From assembly GCA_003161615.1 (NCBI GenBank), contig PMOB01000007.1, positions 98,567 to 157,123 on the forward strand: DNA of 58,557 nt. Reading direction: 5' to 3'. The first letter of the stretch is position 1. Each line of letters starts with the position of its first letter. The notes under the pieces are model-generated. The model was not told where the DNA came from. It did not search any database and saw only the letters and a program-made list of their open reading frames with translations. This stretch comes from Actinomycetota bacterium (GTDB lineage Bacteria > Actinomycetota > Thermoleophilia > Gaiellales > Gaiellaceae). A program made the translations under genes and the position numbers. Positions 15,855 through 24,866 of this stretch are shown here, piece by piece.

Positions 15855-16641
15855 ACGCCTTCCTCTTCGCGCGGTCGCCCTCGGCTACCTGCTCGTGGTG
15901 CTGCTCGGCCCGCTCGCGATGATCTTCTACCGCAGCTTCCAGAGCGGGCTCCGTCCCGTCTGGCAGGCGCTGTCGGATCCCCTGACGATCCACGCCTTCG
16001 AGGTGACCCTCGAAGCCACGGCGATCGCGGTGCCGCTCAACACCGTCTTCGGGATCCTCTGCGCGCTCGCGATCGTGCGCCGCCGCTTCCGGGGCAAGGG
16101 CTTCCTGAATGCGTTCATCGACCTGCCCCTCGCGGTCTCGCCCGTCGTGATCGGCCTTGCGCTCTACATCCTCTACGGACGCACCGGCTGGTTCGGCGGC
16201 TGGCTGCTCGGCCATGGGATCCAGGTGCTGTTCGCGCTGCCCTCGATCGTGCTCGCCACGGTCTTCGTCTCCGTCCCCTTCGTCGCCCGCGAGGTGATCC
16301 CGACGCTGCGCGAGCTCGGCACCGAGCAGGAGCAGGCGGCGGCGACGCTCGGCGCGACGCGCTGGCAGCGGTTCTGGCGGATCACGCTGCCCTCGATCCG
16401 CTGGGCCGTGATCTACGGCGTCGTTCTCACGACCGCCCGCTGTCTCGGCGAGTACGGCGCTGTGGCGATCGTGTCGGGGCGGATCGAGGGCGTGACCCAG
16501 ACCGCCACCCTGCGCGTCGAGGAGTACTGGCTGAACTTCAACACGGCCGGCGCATACGCCGTATCGCTCGTGCTCGCCACGATGGCCGTGATCGTCCTCG
16601 TCGCCATGACCCTGATCCGACCCCGGGAGGAAGCACACTAA
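15841..16641 (+). CDS. cysW: Sulfate ABC transporter permease CysW
   Basis: Second permease subunit, 266 residues with about six hydrophobic helices. Typical CysW stretches are [20 protein letters not shown], the EAA loop [20 protein letters not shown], and [19 protein letters not shown]. Its start overlaps the cysT end by 14 bp. The stop overlaps the cysA start (TAATG), so the operon is translationally coupled. Confidence 0.94.
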   Translation: MSVPRRLPLRAVALGYLLVVLLGPLAMIFYRSFQSGLRPVWQALSDPLTIHAFEVTLEATAIAVPLNTVFGILCALAIVRRRFRGKGFLNAFIDLPLAVSPVVIGLALYILYGRTGWFGGWLLGHGIQVLFALPSIVLATVFVSVPFVAREVIPTLRELGTEQEQAAATLGATRWQRFWRITLPSIRWAVIYGVVLTTARCLGEYGAVAIVSGRIEGVTQTATLRVEEYWLNFNTAGAYAVSLVLATMAVIVLVAMTLIRPREEAH

Positions 16642-17612
16642 TGTCGATCGAGATCCGGAACGTCACGAAGCGGTTCGGCGAGTTCCTCGCGTTGGACGAC
16701 GTGTCGCTAGAGGTCCCCGACGGCTCCCTCACCGCCGTGCTCGGCCCGAGCGGCTCCGGCAAGTCGACGCTCCTACGGGTCGTTGCCGGTCTCGAGCGGC
16801 CCGACTCCGGCGAGGTGCTGCTCGCGGGAAAGGACGCGACCGGGCTCTCGCCGCAGCGCCGCGACGTCGGCTTCGTCTTCCAGCACTACGCGGCCTTCAA
16901 GCACATGACCGTCCGGGACAACGTCGGCTTCGCACTGGCGATCCGGAAGCGTCCGAAGCGGGAGATCGCCGAGCGCGTCGACGAACTGCTCGAGCTCGTG
17001 CAGCTGAAGGGCTTTGCCGACCGCTATCCCTCCAAGCTCTCCGGCGGGCAGCGGCAGCGGATGGCCCTCGCGCGCGCGCTCGCCGCGAAGCCGGAGGTCC
17101 TCCTCCTCGACGAGCCCTTCGGCGCCCTCGACGCCCGGGTCCGCGCGGAGCTGCGCGACTGGCTACGGCGGCTGCACGACGAGGTGCACGTGACGACGGT
17201 GTTCGTCACGCACGACCAGGAGGAGGCGATGGAGGTCGCCGACCATGTGGCTGTCCTCAACGCGGGCCGGCTGGAGCAGGTCGGTGCGCCGGCCGAGCTC
17301 TACGACAAGCCGGCCTCCGAGTTCGTGCTCCGCTTCCTCGGCGACGCGTTCCGGCTCGGCGACGGCTTAGTCCGCCCGCACGACATCGTCCTCGCCCGCT
17401 TCCCGAACGACGGCGCCGTCGAGGTGGAGGTTGAGCGGATCGTCATCGTCGGGGCAAACGCGCGCATCGACCTCGTCGACGGCACCGGCGAGCGGATGAC
17501 GGCGCGGCTGCGGCGGGAGGACGTCGAGAACCTGGAGCTCGCACGTGGCGAGATCGTCTGGGCGACGGCGGAGCAGGCTCATCCCATTCCGGAGCGAAAT
17601 GCAATTGCATGA
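16641..17612 (+). CDS. cysA: Sulfate ABC transporter ATPase CysA
   Basis: ATP-binding subunit of the sulfate importer, 323 residues. Walker [11 protein letters not shown]-loop [13 protein letters not shown], signature [15 protein letters not shown], Walker [14 protein letters not shown] and the switch histidine in FVTHDQEEA are all present. The C-terminal ~90 residues carry the TOBE-like regulatory domain ([17 protein letters not shown]). It starts within the cysW stop and its own stop overlaps xerD by 4 bp (ATGA). Confidence 0.95.
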   Translation: MSIEIRNVTKRFGEFLALDDVSLEVPDGSLTAVLGPSGSGKSTLLRVVAGLERPDSGEVLLAGKDATGLSPQRRDVGFVFQHYAAFKHMTVRDNVGFALAIRKRPKREIAERVDELLELVQLKGFADRYPSKLSGGQRQRMALARALAAKPEVLLLDEPFGALDARVRAELRDWLRRLHDEVHVTTVFVTHDQEEAMEVADHVAVLNAGRLEQVGAPAELYDKPASEFVLRFLGDAFRLGDGLVRPHDIVLARFPNDGAVEVEVERIVIVGANARIDLVDGTGERMTARLRREDVENLELARGEIVWATAEQAHPIPERNAIA

Positions 17613-18514
17613 CGAAGCGGCCGGACCCTGCCGTCGAGGGCTTCCTTGCCCTCGCCTCGGCGCGCCTCGCGCCGCGCACCGTTGAGGCATACCGCCACGA
17701 CCTCTCTCACTTCGCGAAGTGGCTCGGCCGCTCACCGGCGCGCGCGAGCGCCGAGGATCTCGCGTCCTACGTCGCGCAGCTCCGCGCGGACGGGCTCGCC
17801 GCGACGACGATCGCGCGCCGCCTCGCCGCGATCCGCTCCTTCTTCCGCCACCAGGTGCTGCTGGGCGCGCGAACGGACAACCCCGCCGCGCAGGTCGAGC
17901 TGCCGAAACGCCACCGGACGCTGCCACGGACGCTCTCCCCCGGCGAGGTGGAACGACTCCTCGATGCCGCGGCGGGAACGACGCCGCGCGCGATGCGCGA
18001 TCGCGCCATCGCCGAGCTCCTCTACGGCGGCGGCCTCCGCGTCAGCGAGGCCGTCTCGCTCGACCGCCAGGCCATCGACCTCGAGAACCGTTTCGTCCGC
18101 TGCATCGGCAAGGGGAACAAGGAGCGCGTCGTCCCGATCGGGCGGGAAGCCGCAGAGGCGCTGCGCCGCTACCTCGCCCACGGCCGGCCGTTCCTCGATC
18201 GCCGCAACCGTCCCGACCTCTTCCTCAACGCGCAGGGCGGAGCGCTCACCCGCGCCGGCGTCTTCCTCATCCTCCGGAAGCTCGCGGCGAAAGCGGGCCT
18301 CGAGCCCGAGCGCATCCACCCGCACTTGCTCCGCCATTCCTTCGCCACGCACCTGCTCGAGGGTGGCGCCGACCTGCGCGCGGTGCAGGAGATGCTCGGC
18401 CACGCGGATCTCGCCACGACAGAGCTCTACACGCACGTATCCGATCGCAGGCGCCGCGAGTTGTATTTCCAGGCGCACCCACATGCGCGCCGGAAAGCAA
18501 CGACGAGGAAGTAG
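17609..18514 (+). CDS. xerD: Tyrosine recombinase XerD
   Basis: A 301-residue chromosome-dimer-resolution recombinase. The N-terminal core-binding domain contains [18 protein letters not shown]. The catalytic set is complete: Arg in [12 protein letters not shown], Lys in [11 protein letters not shown], HxxR in [15 protein letters not shown], His in LGHADLATT, Tyr in LYTHVS. Its length and full hinge region ([20 protein letters not shown]) make it a canonical XerD, unlike the compact XerC-like gene 5 kb upstream. The start overlaps the cysA stop (ATGA), an unusual pairing. Confidence 0.93.
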   Translation: MTKRPDPAVEGFLALASARLAPRTVEAYRHDLSHFAKWLGRSPARASAEDLASYVAQLRADGLAATTIARRLAAIRSFFRHQVLLGARTDNPAAQVELPKRHRTLPRTLSPGEVERLLDAAAGTTPRAMRDRAIAELLYGGGLRVSEAVSLDRQAIDLENRFVRCIGKGNKERVVPIGREAAEALRRYLAHGRPFLDRRNRPDLFLNAQGGALTRAGVFLILRKLAAKAGLEPERIHPHLLRHSFATHLLEGGADLRAVQEMLGHADLATTELYTHVSDRRRRELYFQAHPHARRKATTRK

Positions 18515-18516
18515 CC

Positions 18517-18690
18517 ATGCACCTCGATCCGCACATCGCATTCGGCATCGTCTCGACGCTCGGCGCGGGCTGGCTGATGATGGTCGCGGGCGTCCAGAAG
18601 AACGCACTCGAGGCGCGCCGGCGCCGTCGGATCTGCCCTTCCTGCGGACGCGAGAGCCACGCGCGCGTCTGCTCGGGCTGCGCGAGCTAG
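18517..18690 (+). CDS. Small membrane zinc-ribbon protein
   Basis: A 57-residue protein with GAGGAAG just before ATG 18517. Residues 5-27 are hydrophobic (PHIAFGIVSTLGAGWLMMVA), then a basic stretch (EARRRRR) and a C-terminal zinc ribbon with two CxxC knuckles (CPSCGRESHARVCSGC). The basic residues suggest the ribbon lies in the cytoplasm. No function can be assigned. It follows xerD by 2 bp, and its stop forms a CTAG overlap with the convergent HEAT-like gene. Confidence 0.7.
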   Translation: MHLDPHIAFGIVSTLGAGWLMMVAGVQKNALEARRRRRICPSCGRESHARVCSGCAS

Positions 18691-19190
18691 CGCTTCTCGG
18701 CAGCTTTGCGCTTCAACTGCTGCGCCACGCTCGACGCGGCGCGGCCGAGCTCGGCATCGGTGTCGTCTCCTGCCGCCAGCCCTTCGAGGAGCACGATCGT
18801 GTCGCGCTGAGCCGAGCCGTTCTTCAGAGCCAGGATCGCGAGCCGGCGCACGGCTGCGTTCTCATCGGGATCCGACAGCATCTTGTGGAGGAGTGGCCGT
18901 ACCGAGTTGACGGTGCTCGGGTGCTCGCGGGAGAGGAGCTCGACGGATAGGAGCGCAGAACCGCGCGCCGCCGGGCTGCCGTCGTCGAGACCGCGCCGCA
19001 GCAGCTCCTCCTTCGCGCGCCAGCGGAACATGCCCACAGCGCGAAAGGCGAAGGCGCGCTCCTGGAAGTCCTGGCTACGCGCGGCGGCCTCGAGCTCGTC
19101 GTCCCACTCGGTGCGCAGCGCCGCAAGCTCCTGTGCGCCTCCGCTCGTCGCGAGCTCGTCCGCGTGTGCCGCTGCCTCAGCGAGGTTCAC
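18687..19190 (-). CDS. HEAT-repeat-like alpha-helical protein
   Basis: A 167-residue all-helical protein built of paired helices ([56 protein letters not shown]), the spacing seen in HEAT or armadillo-like repeats. It has no signal or membrane segment and a Lys/Arg-rich C-terminus. Probably a protein-interaction scaffold; the partner is unknown. It is divergent from icd and convergent, with 4-bp overlap, on the zinc-ribbon gene. Confidence 0.65.
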   Translation of the reverse strand: MNLAEAAAHADELATSGGAQELAALRTEWDDELEAAARSQDFQERAFAFRAVGMFRWRAKEELLRRGLDDGSPAARGSALLSVELLSREHPSTVNSVRPLLHKMLSDPDENAAVRRLAILALKNGSAQRDTIVLLEGLAAGDDTDAELGRAASSVAQQLKRKAAEKR

Positions 19191-19229
19191 GTCCCGAGCG
19201 TAACGGCCCCTTCGCTACGCTCGCCCGCG

Positions 19230-20327
19230 ATGGCGCACAGGGTCGTTCTCATCCCCGGCGACGGAACCGGCCCCGAACTCACGGAGGCTACGCGCCGCGT
19301 TCTCGAGGCGACCGGCGTCGAGTTCGAGTGGGAGGTCCGCGAGGCCGGCGCCGACATGATGGAGAAGCACGGTGGCAACCCGCTGCCGCCCGAGGTCCTG
19401 GACGCGATCCGCGACACCGGCGTCGCGCTGAAGGGCCCGATCACGACGCCCGTCGGCGGCGGATTCCGCTCCGTCAACGTCGCGCTCCGCAAGGAGCTCG
19501 ACCTCTTCGGGCAAATTCGGCCGTGCAAGAGCTACCCCGGCGTCCGCAGCCGCTTCGAGGACATCGACCTGATCATCGTCCGGGAGAACACCGAGGACCT
19601 CTACGTCGGTATCGAGTACGAGGAGGGAACGCCCGAGGTCAAGGAGCTGATCGAGTGGATCGAGGCGCGCGGCGGGAACTTCCGCCATCGCGACGCCGGC
19701 ATCTCGATCAAGCCGATCTCCATCACCGGCACCCGCCGCATCTTCGAGTTCGCCTTCGACTACGCGCGCCGCAACGGCCGCCGCAAGGTCACAGCCGTCC
19801 ACAAGGCCAACATCATGAAATTCACCGACGGCCTCTGGCTGCGCGTCGCGCGCGAGGTCGCCGCGGAGAACACCGACGTCGAGTTCGACGACCGGATCGT
19901 GGACAACATGTGCATGCAGCTCGTGCAGCGGCCTGAGGAGTACGACGTGCTCGTCCTGCCGAACCTCTACGGCGACGTCCTTTCCGACCTCGCTGCGGGG
20001 ATGATCGGCGGGCTCGGCGTCGCGCCGGGCGCGAACTACGGCGACGACGCGGCCGTCTTCGAGCCGACGCACGGCTCCGCGCCGAAGTACGCGGGCCAGA
20101 ACAAGGTCAACCCGATCGCGCAGATGCTGTCGGGCGTCCTCATGCTCCGCCACCTCGACGAGCGCGGCGCGGCCGACCGCCTCGAGCGGGCGATCGCCTC
20201 CGTCATCGCCGAGGGGAAGAGCGTCACCTACGACATGAAGCCGAGCCGCGACGACCCGACCGCCGTCGGGACGAGCCAGGTCGCGGACGCGGTGATCGAG
20301 AAACTGGAGGCTGAGGTACCGGCATGA
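19230..20327 (+). CDS. icd: Isocitrate dehydrogenase
   Basis: Converts isocitrate to 2-oxoglutarate and CO2. The 365-residue protein starts at ATG 19230 ([18 protein letters not shown]); the frame upstream is non-coding. Substrate motifs are [18 protein letters not shown] (phosphate-binding Ser-Val-Asn) and the metal site [15 protein letters not shown]. The cofactor loop [16 protein letters not shown] has the Lys-Tyr-...-Val pattern of NADP-dependent enzymes, not the Asp-Ile of NAD types, so NADP+ is the likely cofactor. 4-bp overlap with mdh. An isopropylmalate-dehydrogenase role is less likely, given Ser-Val-Asn and the neighbour. Confidence 0.88.
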   Translation: MAHRVVLIPGDGTGPELTEATRRVLEATGVEFEWEVREAGADMMEKHGGNPLPPEVLDAIRDTGVALKGPITTPVGGGFRSVNVALRKELDLFGQIRPCKSYPGVRSRFEDIDLIIVRENTEDLYVGIEYEEGTPEVKELIEWIEARGGNFRHRDAGISIKPISITGTRRIFEFAFDYARRNGRRKVTAVHKANIMKFTDGLWLRVAREVAAENTDVEFDDRIVDNMCMQLVQRPEEYDVLVLPNLYGDVLSDLAAGMIGGLGVAPGANYGDDAAVFEPTHGSAPKYAGQNKVNPIAQMLSGVLMLRHLDERGAADRLERAIASVIAEGKSVTYDMKPSRDDPTAVGTSQVADAVIEKLEAEVPA

Positions 20328-21253
20328 GCGGAAGAAGAAAGATCACGATCGTCGGCGCAGGCGCGACCGGGGCCACCGCGGCGCATCTCCTCGCGGCCCG
20401 CGACTACGCGGACATCGTTCTCACGGACATCAAGGAGGGCCTGCCGCAGGGCAAGGCGCTCGACCTGAACCAGATGGGCCCGGTGCTCGGCTTCGAGCCG
20501 AACATCACCGGCTCGAACAGCTACGAGGAGACGGCCGGCTCGGACGTCGTCGTGATCACCGCCGGCCTGCCGCGCTCGCCGGGAATGTCGCGAGACGACC
20601 TCGTCCAGACGAACGAGAAGATCGTCGGCTCGGTGACGAAGCAGATCGTCGCCCAGAGCCCCGACTGCATCATCGTGATCCTCTCGAACCCGCTCGATGC
20701 GATGTGCCACGTCTCGAAGAGCGTCTCCGGCTTCCCGAAGGAGCGCGTCTTCGGCCAGGCGGGGATCCTCGACACCGCGCGCTTCCGCACCTTCATCGCC
20801 TGGGAGACCGGCGCCTCGGTGCGCGACGTGCAGGCGCTCGTGCTCGGCGGCCACGGCGACCAGATGGTTCCCGTCGTCTCCGCCGCGACCGTCGGCGGCG
20901 TGCCGCTCCGCAAGCTCGTCTCCGAGGAACGGATCCAGTCGATGGTGGAGCGGACGGCGAAGGGCGGCGGCGAGATCGTCCAGCTGCTCGGCACCTCCGC
21001 CTGGTACGCGCCCGGTGCGGCGATCGCGGAGATGGTGGACGCGATCCTCCTCGACCAGAAGCGCGTCCTGCCCTGCACGGCGCTGCTCGAGGGCGAGTAC
21101 GGGATCGACGGCCTCTACATGGGCGTGCCCGTCAAGCTCGGCACCGGCGGGATCGAGGAGATCGTCGAGCTCGACCTCTCCGACGACGAGCGGGAAGCGC
21201 TGGACCGAAGCGCGGACGCCGTGCGCGACGTCGTCGGCGTACTCTCGAACTGA
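20324..21253 (+). CDS. mdh: Malate dehydrogenase (LDH-like type)
   Basis: Oxidises malate to oxaloacetate with NAD+. The 309-residue protein has the nucleotide loop [15 protein letters not shown]; Asp at the end of strand two (VLTDIKEG) indicates NAD. Substrate arginines lie in [13 protein letters not shown] and [11 protein letters not shown]; the catalytic His is in [11 protein letters not shown]. These match the lactate-dehydrogenase-like malate dehydrogenases. It overlaps icd by 4 bp, giving an icd-mdh TCA pair. Confidence 0.94.
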   Translation: MSGRRKITIVGAGATGATAAHLLAARDYADIVLTDIKEGLPQGKALDLNQMGPVLGFEPNITGSNSYEETAGSDVVVITAGLPRSPGMSRDDLVQTNEKIVGSVTKQIVAQSPDCIIVILSNPLDAMCHVSKSVSGFPKERVFGQAGILDTARFRTFIAWETGASVRDVQALVLGGHGDQMVPVVSAATVGGVPLRKLVSEERIQSMVERTAKGGGEIVQLLGTSAWYAPGAAIAEMVDAILLDQKRVLPCTALLEGEYGIDGLYMGVPVKLGTGGIEEIVELDLSDDEREALDRSADAVRDVVGVLSN

Positions 21254-21260
21254 GCTCGGC

Positions 21261-22004
21261 GTGGATCTCGGGCTGAGCGGCCGCACGGCGCTCGTGTGCG
21301 GCGCCTCGTCCGGCCTCGGGCTCGCGAGCGCCGAGGCGCTCGCGGAGGAAGGCGCCAACGTCGTCCTCTTCGCGCGGCGGGCCGACGAGCTCGAGCAGCA
21401 CGCCGCTCGGCTCGGCGGCATCGCGGTCGCAGGAGACGTCATGGACGACGCGGATCTCGAGCGCGCGGTCAACAGCACCGTCGAGCGTTTCGGCGGCCTC
21501 GACGTCCTCGTCTGGAACGGCGGCGGCCCACCGCCGGGAACCGCGCTCGACGCGGATCCCGAATCGCTCGACGCCGCCTACCGCCTGCTCGTGCGACCGG
21601 CGGTCACGCTCGTCCGGATCGCTCTCCCCCACCTCGAGCGCAGCGAGGCTGGAAGGATCGTCGCCGTCAGCTCCCTCGCCGCACTCGAGCCGACGACCCA
21701 CCTCGCGCTCTCGAACACCTTCCGCCCGGCCCTGATCGGCTGGCTGAAGACGCTCAGCCGCGAAGTCGGCCCGCAGGGGGTCACGGTCAACTGCGTCGCG
21801 CCGGGCCGGATCGCGACCCCGCGCCTCGACCACCTCTACCCCGACGGCCCGACCGACGAGCAGTTGGAGGAGATCCCCCTCCGTCGCTGGGGAACGCCGC
21901 GCGAGTTCGGGGATGTCGTCTGCTTCCTGGCCTCGGACCGGGCGCGTTACGTGACGGGGCAGACGATCGTCGTCGACGGCGGCCTGCAGCAGGCGCTGTT
22001 TTGA
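21261..22004 (+). CDS. SDR-family protein with altered catalytic motif
   Basis: A 247-residue short-chain dehydrogenase/reductase-like protein starting at GTG 21261. The cofactor motif is VCGASSGLGLASAEAL, and VDGGLQQALF closes the protein. The usual NNAG is replaced by NGGGPPPG, and where YxxxK should follow the Ser of VAVSSLAA there is LSNTFRPALIGWLKTL with no tyrosine. It belongs to the divergent SDR group with an LSNxxR pattern, so ordinary SDR chemistry is doubtful. Its stop overlaps the next gene as TTGA. Confidence 0.8.
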   Translation: MDLGLSGRTALVCGASSGLGLASAEALAEEGANVVLFARRADELEQHAARLGGIAVAGDVMDDADLERAVNSTVERFGGLDVLVWNGGGPPPGTALDADPESLDAAYRLLVRPAVTLVRIALPHLERSEAGRIVAVSSLAALEPTTHLALSNTFRPALIGWLKTLSREVGPQGVTVNCVAPGRIATPRLDHLYPDGPTDEQLEEIPLRRWGTPREFGDVVCFLASDRARYVTGQTIVVDGGLQQALF

Positions 22005-23026
22005 GCCTTCCCTTCAAGATCACGCCGCTCCGGGTCGTCGTGGGGATCGTTCTCGGTCTCCTCCTGACGACCCTCATCCTCTATCGCGTCCAGTCGGGCG
22101 AGTACATCCTCGTGCCGGACCGGGCGCACCCGCTCACGACGCTTGTGCGCGTCCAGGGAGGGCGGCCGGTGAAGGACGGCGGGACGATCTACTACGTCGA
22201 CGTCTTCGAGCGGCCGGCCCGCGAGCTCGAGGTCCTCTTCCCCTCGCTCAACCCGCATGCGACCTTCCTGAAGGCGTCGGACGTCGTGCCGCCCGGATCG
22301 AACGACAACGCGGTCATTAAGGCTGACGAGCGCGAGATGGCGCTGTCGCAGAAGATCGCCGCCGCCGTGGCACTACGGAAGCTCGGCTACCACGTCGTCA
22401 CCCATCCCAACGGAGTGCTCGTCAACGTCCTCGACCTCGGCACTTCCGCGTCGAAGAAGCTGCAGCCGGCGGACGTGATCGAGGCGGTGGACGGGGTGCC
22501 GACCCTCACGCTCGCCGCGCTTCGCTCGCGCATGACCCGGGTGAAGCCCTACGACTCCGTCACCCTGAAGGTCCTCCGCGGCGCCAAGACGCTGTCGTTC
22601 CGGGTCAGGACGTTCGCGGTCCGCCAGGCGCCGCAGCGCGCGCTGATCGGCTTCGAGCCCGCGCAGTCGGCCGAGATCAAGCTGCCGATCCGGGTCTCCA
22701 TCGACCTCGGCCAGGTCGGCGGCCCCTCCGCCGGGCTCGCCTTCGCCCTGGAGGTGATGGAGAAGCTCGGCAAGAACGTCACGCACGGCCATCAGGTCGC
22801 AGCAACCGGCGAGATGGAGCTCGACGGAACGGTAGGTCCGATCGGCGGTGTGGAGCAGAAGACGTTCGGTGTACGCGACGCCGGTGCCGACGTCTTTCTC
22901 GTCCCGGTGGGCGACGGCAACGTGAGGGACGCGCGCAAGTACGCCGGCCCGAATCTGAAGATCATTCCGGTCCACACGTTCGCGCAGGCGTTGCACGCTC
23001 TGGCAACACTACCTCCGGCGAAGTAG
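22001..23026 (+). CDS. Membrane-anchored PDZ/Lon-like protease (YlbL type)
   Basis: A 341-residue protein starting with TTG 22001, which overlaps the SDR stop (TTGA). One N-terminal helix (VVVGIVLGLLLTTLILY) anchors it. A PDZ-like domain follows (about 150-215, LQPADVIEAVDGVPT), then a Lon-type S16 protease domain with the catalytic Ser in VGGPSAGLAFAL and the catalytic Lys in GGVEQKTFGVRDAG. It resembles Bacillus YlbL and actinobacterial homologues. The target protein is unknown. A weak terminator lies 24 bp after the stop. Confidence 0.9.
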   Translation: MSLPFKITPLRVVVGIVLGLLLTTLILYRVQSGEYILVPDRAHPLTTLVRVQGGRPVKDGGTIYYVDVFERPARELEVLFPSLNPHATFLKASDVVPPGSNDNAVIKADEREMALSQKIAAAVALRKLGYHVVTHPNGVLVNVLDLGTSASKKLQPADVIEAVDGVPTLTLAALRSRMTRVKPYDSVTLKVLRGAKTLSFRVRTFAVRQAPQRALIGFEPAQSAEIKLPIRVSIDLGQVGGPSAGLAFALEVMEKLGKNVTHGHQVAATGEMELDGTVGPIGGVEQKTFGVRDAGADVFLVPVGDGNVRDARKYAGPNLKIIPVHTFAQALHALATLPPAK

Positions 23027-23050
23027 GAATCGGCGATTTCGGCCCGCGCG

Positions 23051-23075
23051 AAACTGGCGGAAATTCGTCAGTTTT
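23051..23075 (+). terminator. Probable terminator after the PDZ/Lon-like protease gene
   Basis: AAACTGGCGG pairs with the segment ending CAGTTT over 10 positions (two G-U) around the loop AAAT, and the 3' arm runs into TTTT. It lies 24 bp after the stop at 23026. The T-run is short, so efficiency may be modest. Confidence 0.45.
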
Positions 23076-23162
23076 CGTCCGCGGCAACGCTTGTCCCTGA
23101 CACCACCGGCTGTATCGTCGCTCTTCGGAAGCCACGCCCGTGCTTCCCGAGCAAAACAGACG

Positions 23163-23339
23163 ATGAGCAAACGTTCACGCCCAACTTGCGCTGACTGCTA
23201 CTTCCGTCGCGCCGGCCTCTGCGCACTTCCCGGCGAGGCGATCTGCCCGACCTTCCGGGCGAGCACGGCCGGCACCCTCGCGCCGCCGCCGCAGCCGCGG
23301 CTAGTCCCGCGCTCGGCCGCGGTACACGCTGCGGCCTGA
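23163..23339 (+). CDS. Small cysteine-rich protein (possible metal binder)
   Basis: A 58-residue protein starting at ATG 23163 (an earlier in-frame ATG at 23091 is less likely). Four cysteines are arranged as CADCYFRRAGLC...AICPTF, which could bind zinc or an Fe-S centre. The C-terminal part is Pro/Ala-rich and probably disordered. I know no function for it. The regular cysteine spacing argues that it is a real gene. Confidence 0.6.
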   Translation: MSKRSRPTCADCYFRRAGLCALPGEAICPTFRASTAGTLAPPPQPRLVPRSAAVHAAA

Positions 23340-23441
23340 CGAGGGCCCAGCGAACAGTGGCTGTGCCGCAGGGTCGCACTGAGCGCCGCGACTCCTCGCT
23401 TCGCTCGTCGGCCGGCTACGCCGGCTGCTGCGTCCTCAGTC

Positions 23442-23468
23442 GCGCCGATAGAGCACCGCTATCGGCGC
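23442..23468. other. Perfect 10-bp intergenic hairpin
   Basis: GCGCCGATAG and CTATCGGCGC pair perfectly around AGCACCG in the 207-bp gap before the LapA-like gene. The same gap holds GCCGGC-TAC-GCCGGC and other short dyads. No T-run follows on either strand, so this is a structured spacer or repeat, not a standard terminator. Confidence 0.55.
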
Positions 23469-23546
23469 TCCCTGCGTCCTTGCCTCGCGACGCCCACCGC
23501 ACCCCTGCAGCGAGCACCGTCCGCTGAACCCTCGTAGGATCGTCCG

Positions 23547-23825
23547 GTGCGCCTCCCGCACCGCCCGCACGTCGACGAGAGCCGGCAGTTCTACGCCCGG
23601 CTGATCGTCCTTGCCGTCCTCGTCGGGTATGCGGTCGCGTTCATCCTCGAGAACGGCAGCTCGGTCTCGGTGCACTTCGTCTTCGCGACAGAGCACGTCT
23701 CGCTGATCTGGGTGATCCTGCTCGCACTCGCCGTCGGGTTGCTCGGCGGGATCCTGCTCGCCCAGCTAGAGCGCCGCAGGCGCCGCCGCTCGCACGAGCC
23801 CGCCGAGCCGGCCGATCCCGTCTGA
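23547..23825 (+). CDS. LapA-domain small membrane protein
   Basis: A 92-residue protein starting at GTG, with two transmembrane helices (LIVLAVLVGYAVAFILENG and VSLIWVILLALAVGLLGGIL) and a basic tail (ERRRRRRSHE). The intervening NGSSVSVHFVFATEHVSL matches the LapA/YciS (DUF1049) pattern, in which the strand residues after the first helix are conserved. The role in Gram-positives is unknown. The last 60 bp overlap the convergent aminotransferase gene. Confidence 0.75.
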   Translation: MRLPHRPHVDESRQFYARLIVLAVLVGYAVAFILENGSSVSVHFVFATEHVSLIWVILLALAVGLLGGILLAQLERRRRRRSHEPAEPADPV

Positions 23826-24848
23826 GATCTCCGCGGGCGAGACGAAGCTGAACGCGAGCCGCGCGGACTCCTCGCCGCCGCGCCCACCGGGAAAGAAGTC
23901 GCCTCCCTTGACGAACGTGACGCCGGCGTCCTCGGCCTGGGCCAGCAGCTCGGCGCTCGATGTCCCGGCCGGCAGGTCGAGCCAGACGAAGTAGCCACCG
24001 TCGGGCCGCGTCCACGTCGCGTCCTCGGGCATCTCCTTCGCGAGCGCGTCGAGCATCGCGTCGCGGCGCTCCCGCAGCAGGCCGTTGACGCGCTCGAGGT
24101 TCGGGCCGAAGTCGCCGCGGCGGAGGAACTCGAGCACGGTCGCCTGCGAGAGGTACGGCGGCGAGATGTACGTGGACGTCGCCAGCGCCTCGAGCTGCTT
24201 TGCGAGCTCGGCCGGCAGGACGAACCAACCGACGCGCACGCCGGGCGCAACCGTCTTCGAAAAGGATGAGCAGTACGCGACGGATTCTCCGTCGGACAAC
24301 TCGAAGAGGCTCGGGAGCGACTCGCCCTCGTAGCGGACGAGGCCGTACGGGTCGTCCTCCAGCACGAGCAGCCCACGGTCGGCGGCGAGCTCGGCGAGGC
24401 GGCGACGGCGATCCTCCGAGAGCGTCCGGCCGCTCGGGTTCTGGAAGGTCGGAATCGTGTAGAGGAACGCGAACTCGCCGTCCGGCAGCTCGTCGGGGAT
24501 CAGCCCTTCGTCGTCCATCGGCACAGTGACGACCTCCGCGCCGAGGCGCGCGAGGATCTTGAGCGGACGGTCGTACGTCGGCGCCTCGACGAGGACGCGT
24601 GTGCCCGGCTTGACGAGTTGCTCGGCGAGGAAGACGAAGCCCTGCAGCGAGCCGCTCGTGACGAGGACGCGCGACGGATCGACGCCGTGCTTCGCCGCGA
24701 GCTCCTCGCGCAGCGGTCCGTAGCCGCCGCCGGGGCCGTAACTGAGGATCGTCCGCCCATCGCGCTCGAGCGCGGCGCGCGCGCAGTCCGCGAGCTCCTC
24801 GACGGCGAGACACTCCGGCGCCGGGACGCCGCGGGCGAACGAGATCAT
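23766..24848 (-). CDS. PLP-dependent aminotransferase, class I/II (aminoadipate/aromatic type)
   Basis: A 360-residue fold-type I aminotransferase resembling 2-aminoadipate (LysN-like) and MocR-related enzymes. It shows LSYGPGGGYGPLREELA at the N-terminus, VTSGSLQGFVFLAEQLVKPG, the substrate/PLP segment FLYTIPTFQNPSGRTLSEDRR, the PLP-Asp region LEDDPYGLVRYEG, and the Schiff-base Lys in SSFSKTVAPGVRVGW. The C-terminal RLAFSFVSP holds the carboxylate-binding Arg. No DNA-binding domain is attached, so it is an enzyme, not a MocR regulator. The true substrate is unknown. Confidence 0.88.
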   Translation of the reverse strand: MISFARGVPAPECLAVEELADCARAALERDGRTILSYGPGGGYGPLREELAAKHGVDPSRVLVTSGSLQGFVFLAEQLVKPGTRVLVEAPTYDRPLKILARLGAEVVTVPMDDEGLIPDELPDGEFAFLYTIPTFQNPSGRTLSEDRRRRLAELAADRGLLVLEDDPYGLVRYEGESLPSLFELSDGESVAYCSSFSKTVAPGVRVGWFVLPAELAKQLEALATSTYISPPYLSQATVLEFLRRGDFGPNLERVNGLLRERRDAMLDALAKEMPEDATWTRPDGGYFVWLDLPAGTSSAELLAQAEDAGVTFVKGGDFFPGGRGGEESARLAFSFVSPAEISDGIGRLGGLVRAAAPAAL

Positions 24849-24866
24849 GAGTCGAGGTTAGCCGGG

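Noticed and set aside
12591-18514. Integrative element or prophage defined by the two tyrosine recombinases.
   Set aside because: Both proteins resemble house-keeping Xer recombinases; no phage, relaxase or attachment duplications are visible, and the genes between are transport genes.
19230-20327. 3-isopropylmalate dehydrogenase (leuB).
   Set aside because: The phosphate-binding Ser-Val-Asn, the KYAG cofactor loop and coupling with mdh favour isocitrate dehydrogenase.
20571-20596. CCGGGAATGTCGCGAGACG inside mdh resembles the direct repeat.
   Set aside because: It encodes the conserved PGMSRDD segment of malate dehydrogenase and lacks the CCAGYGYT part, so it is a chance match.
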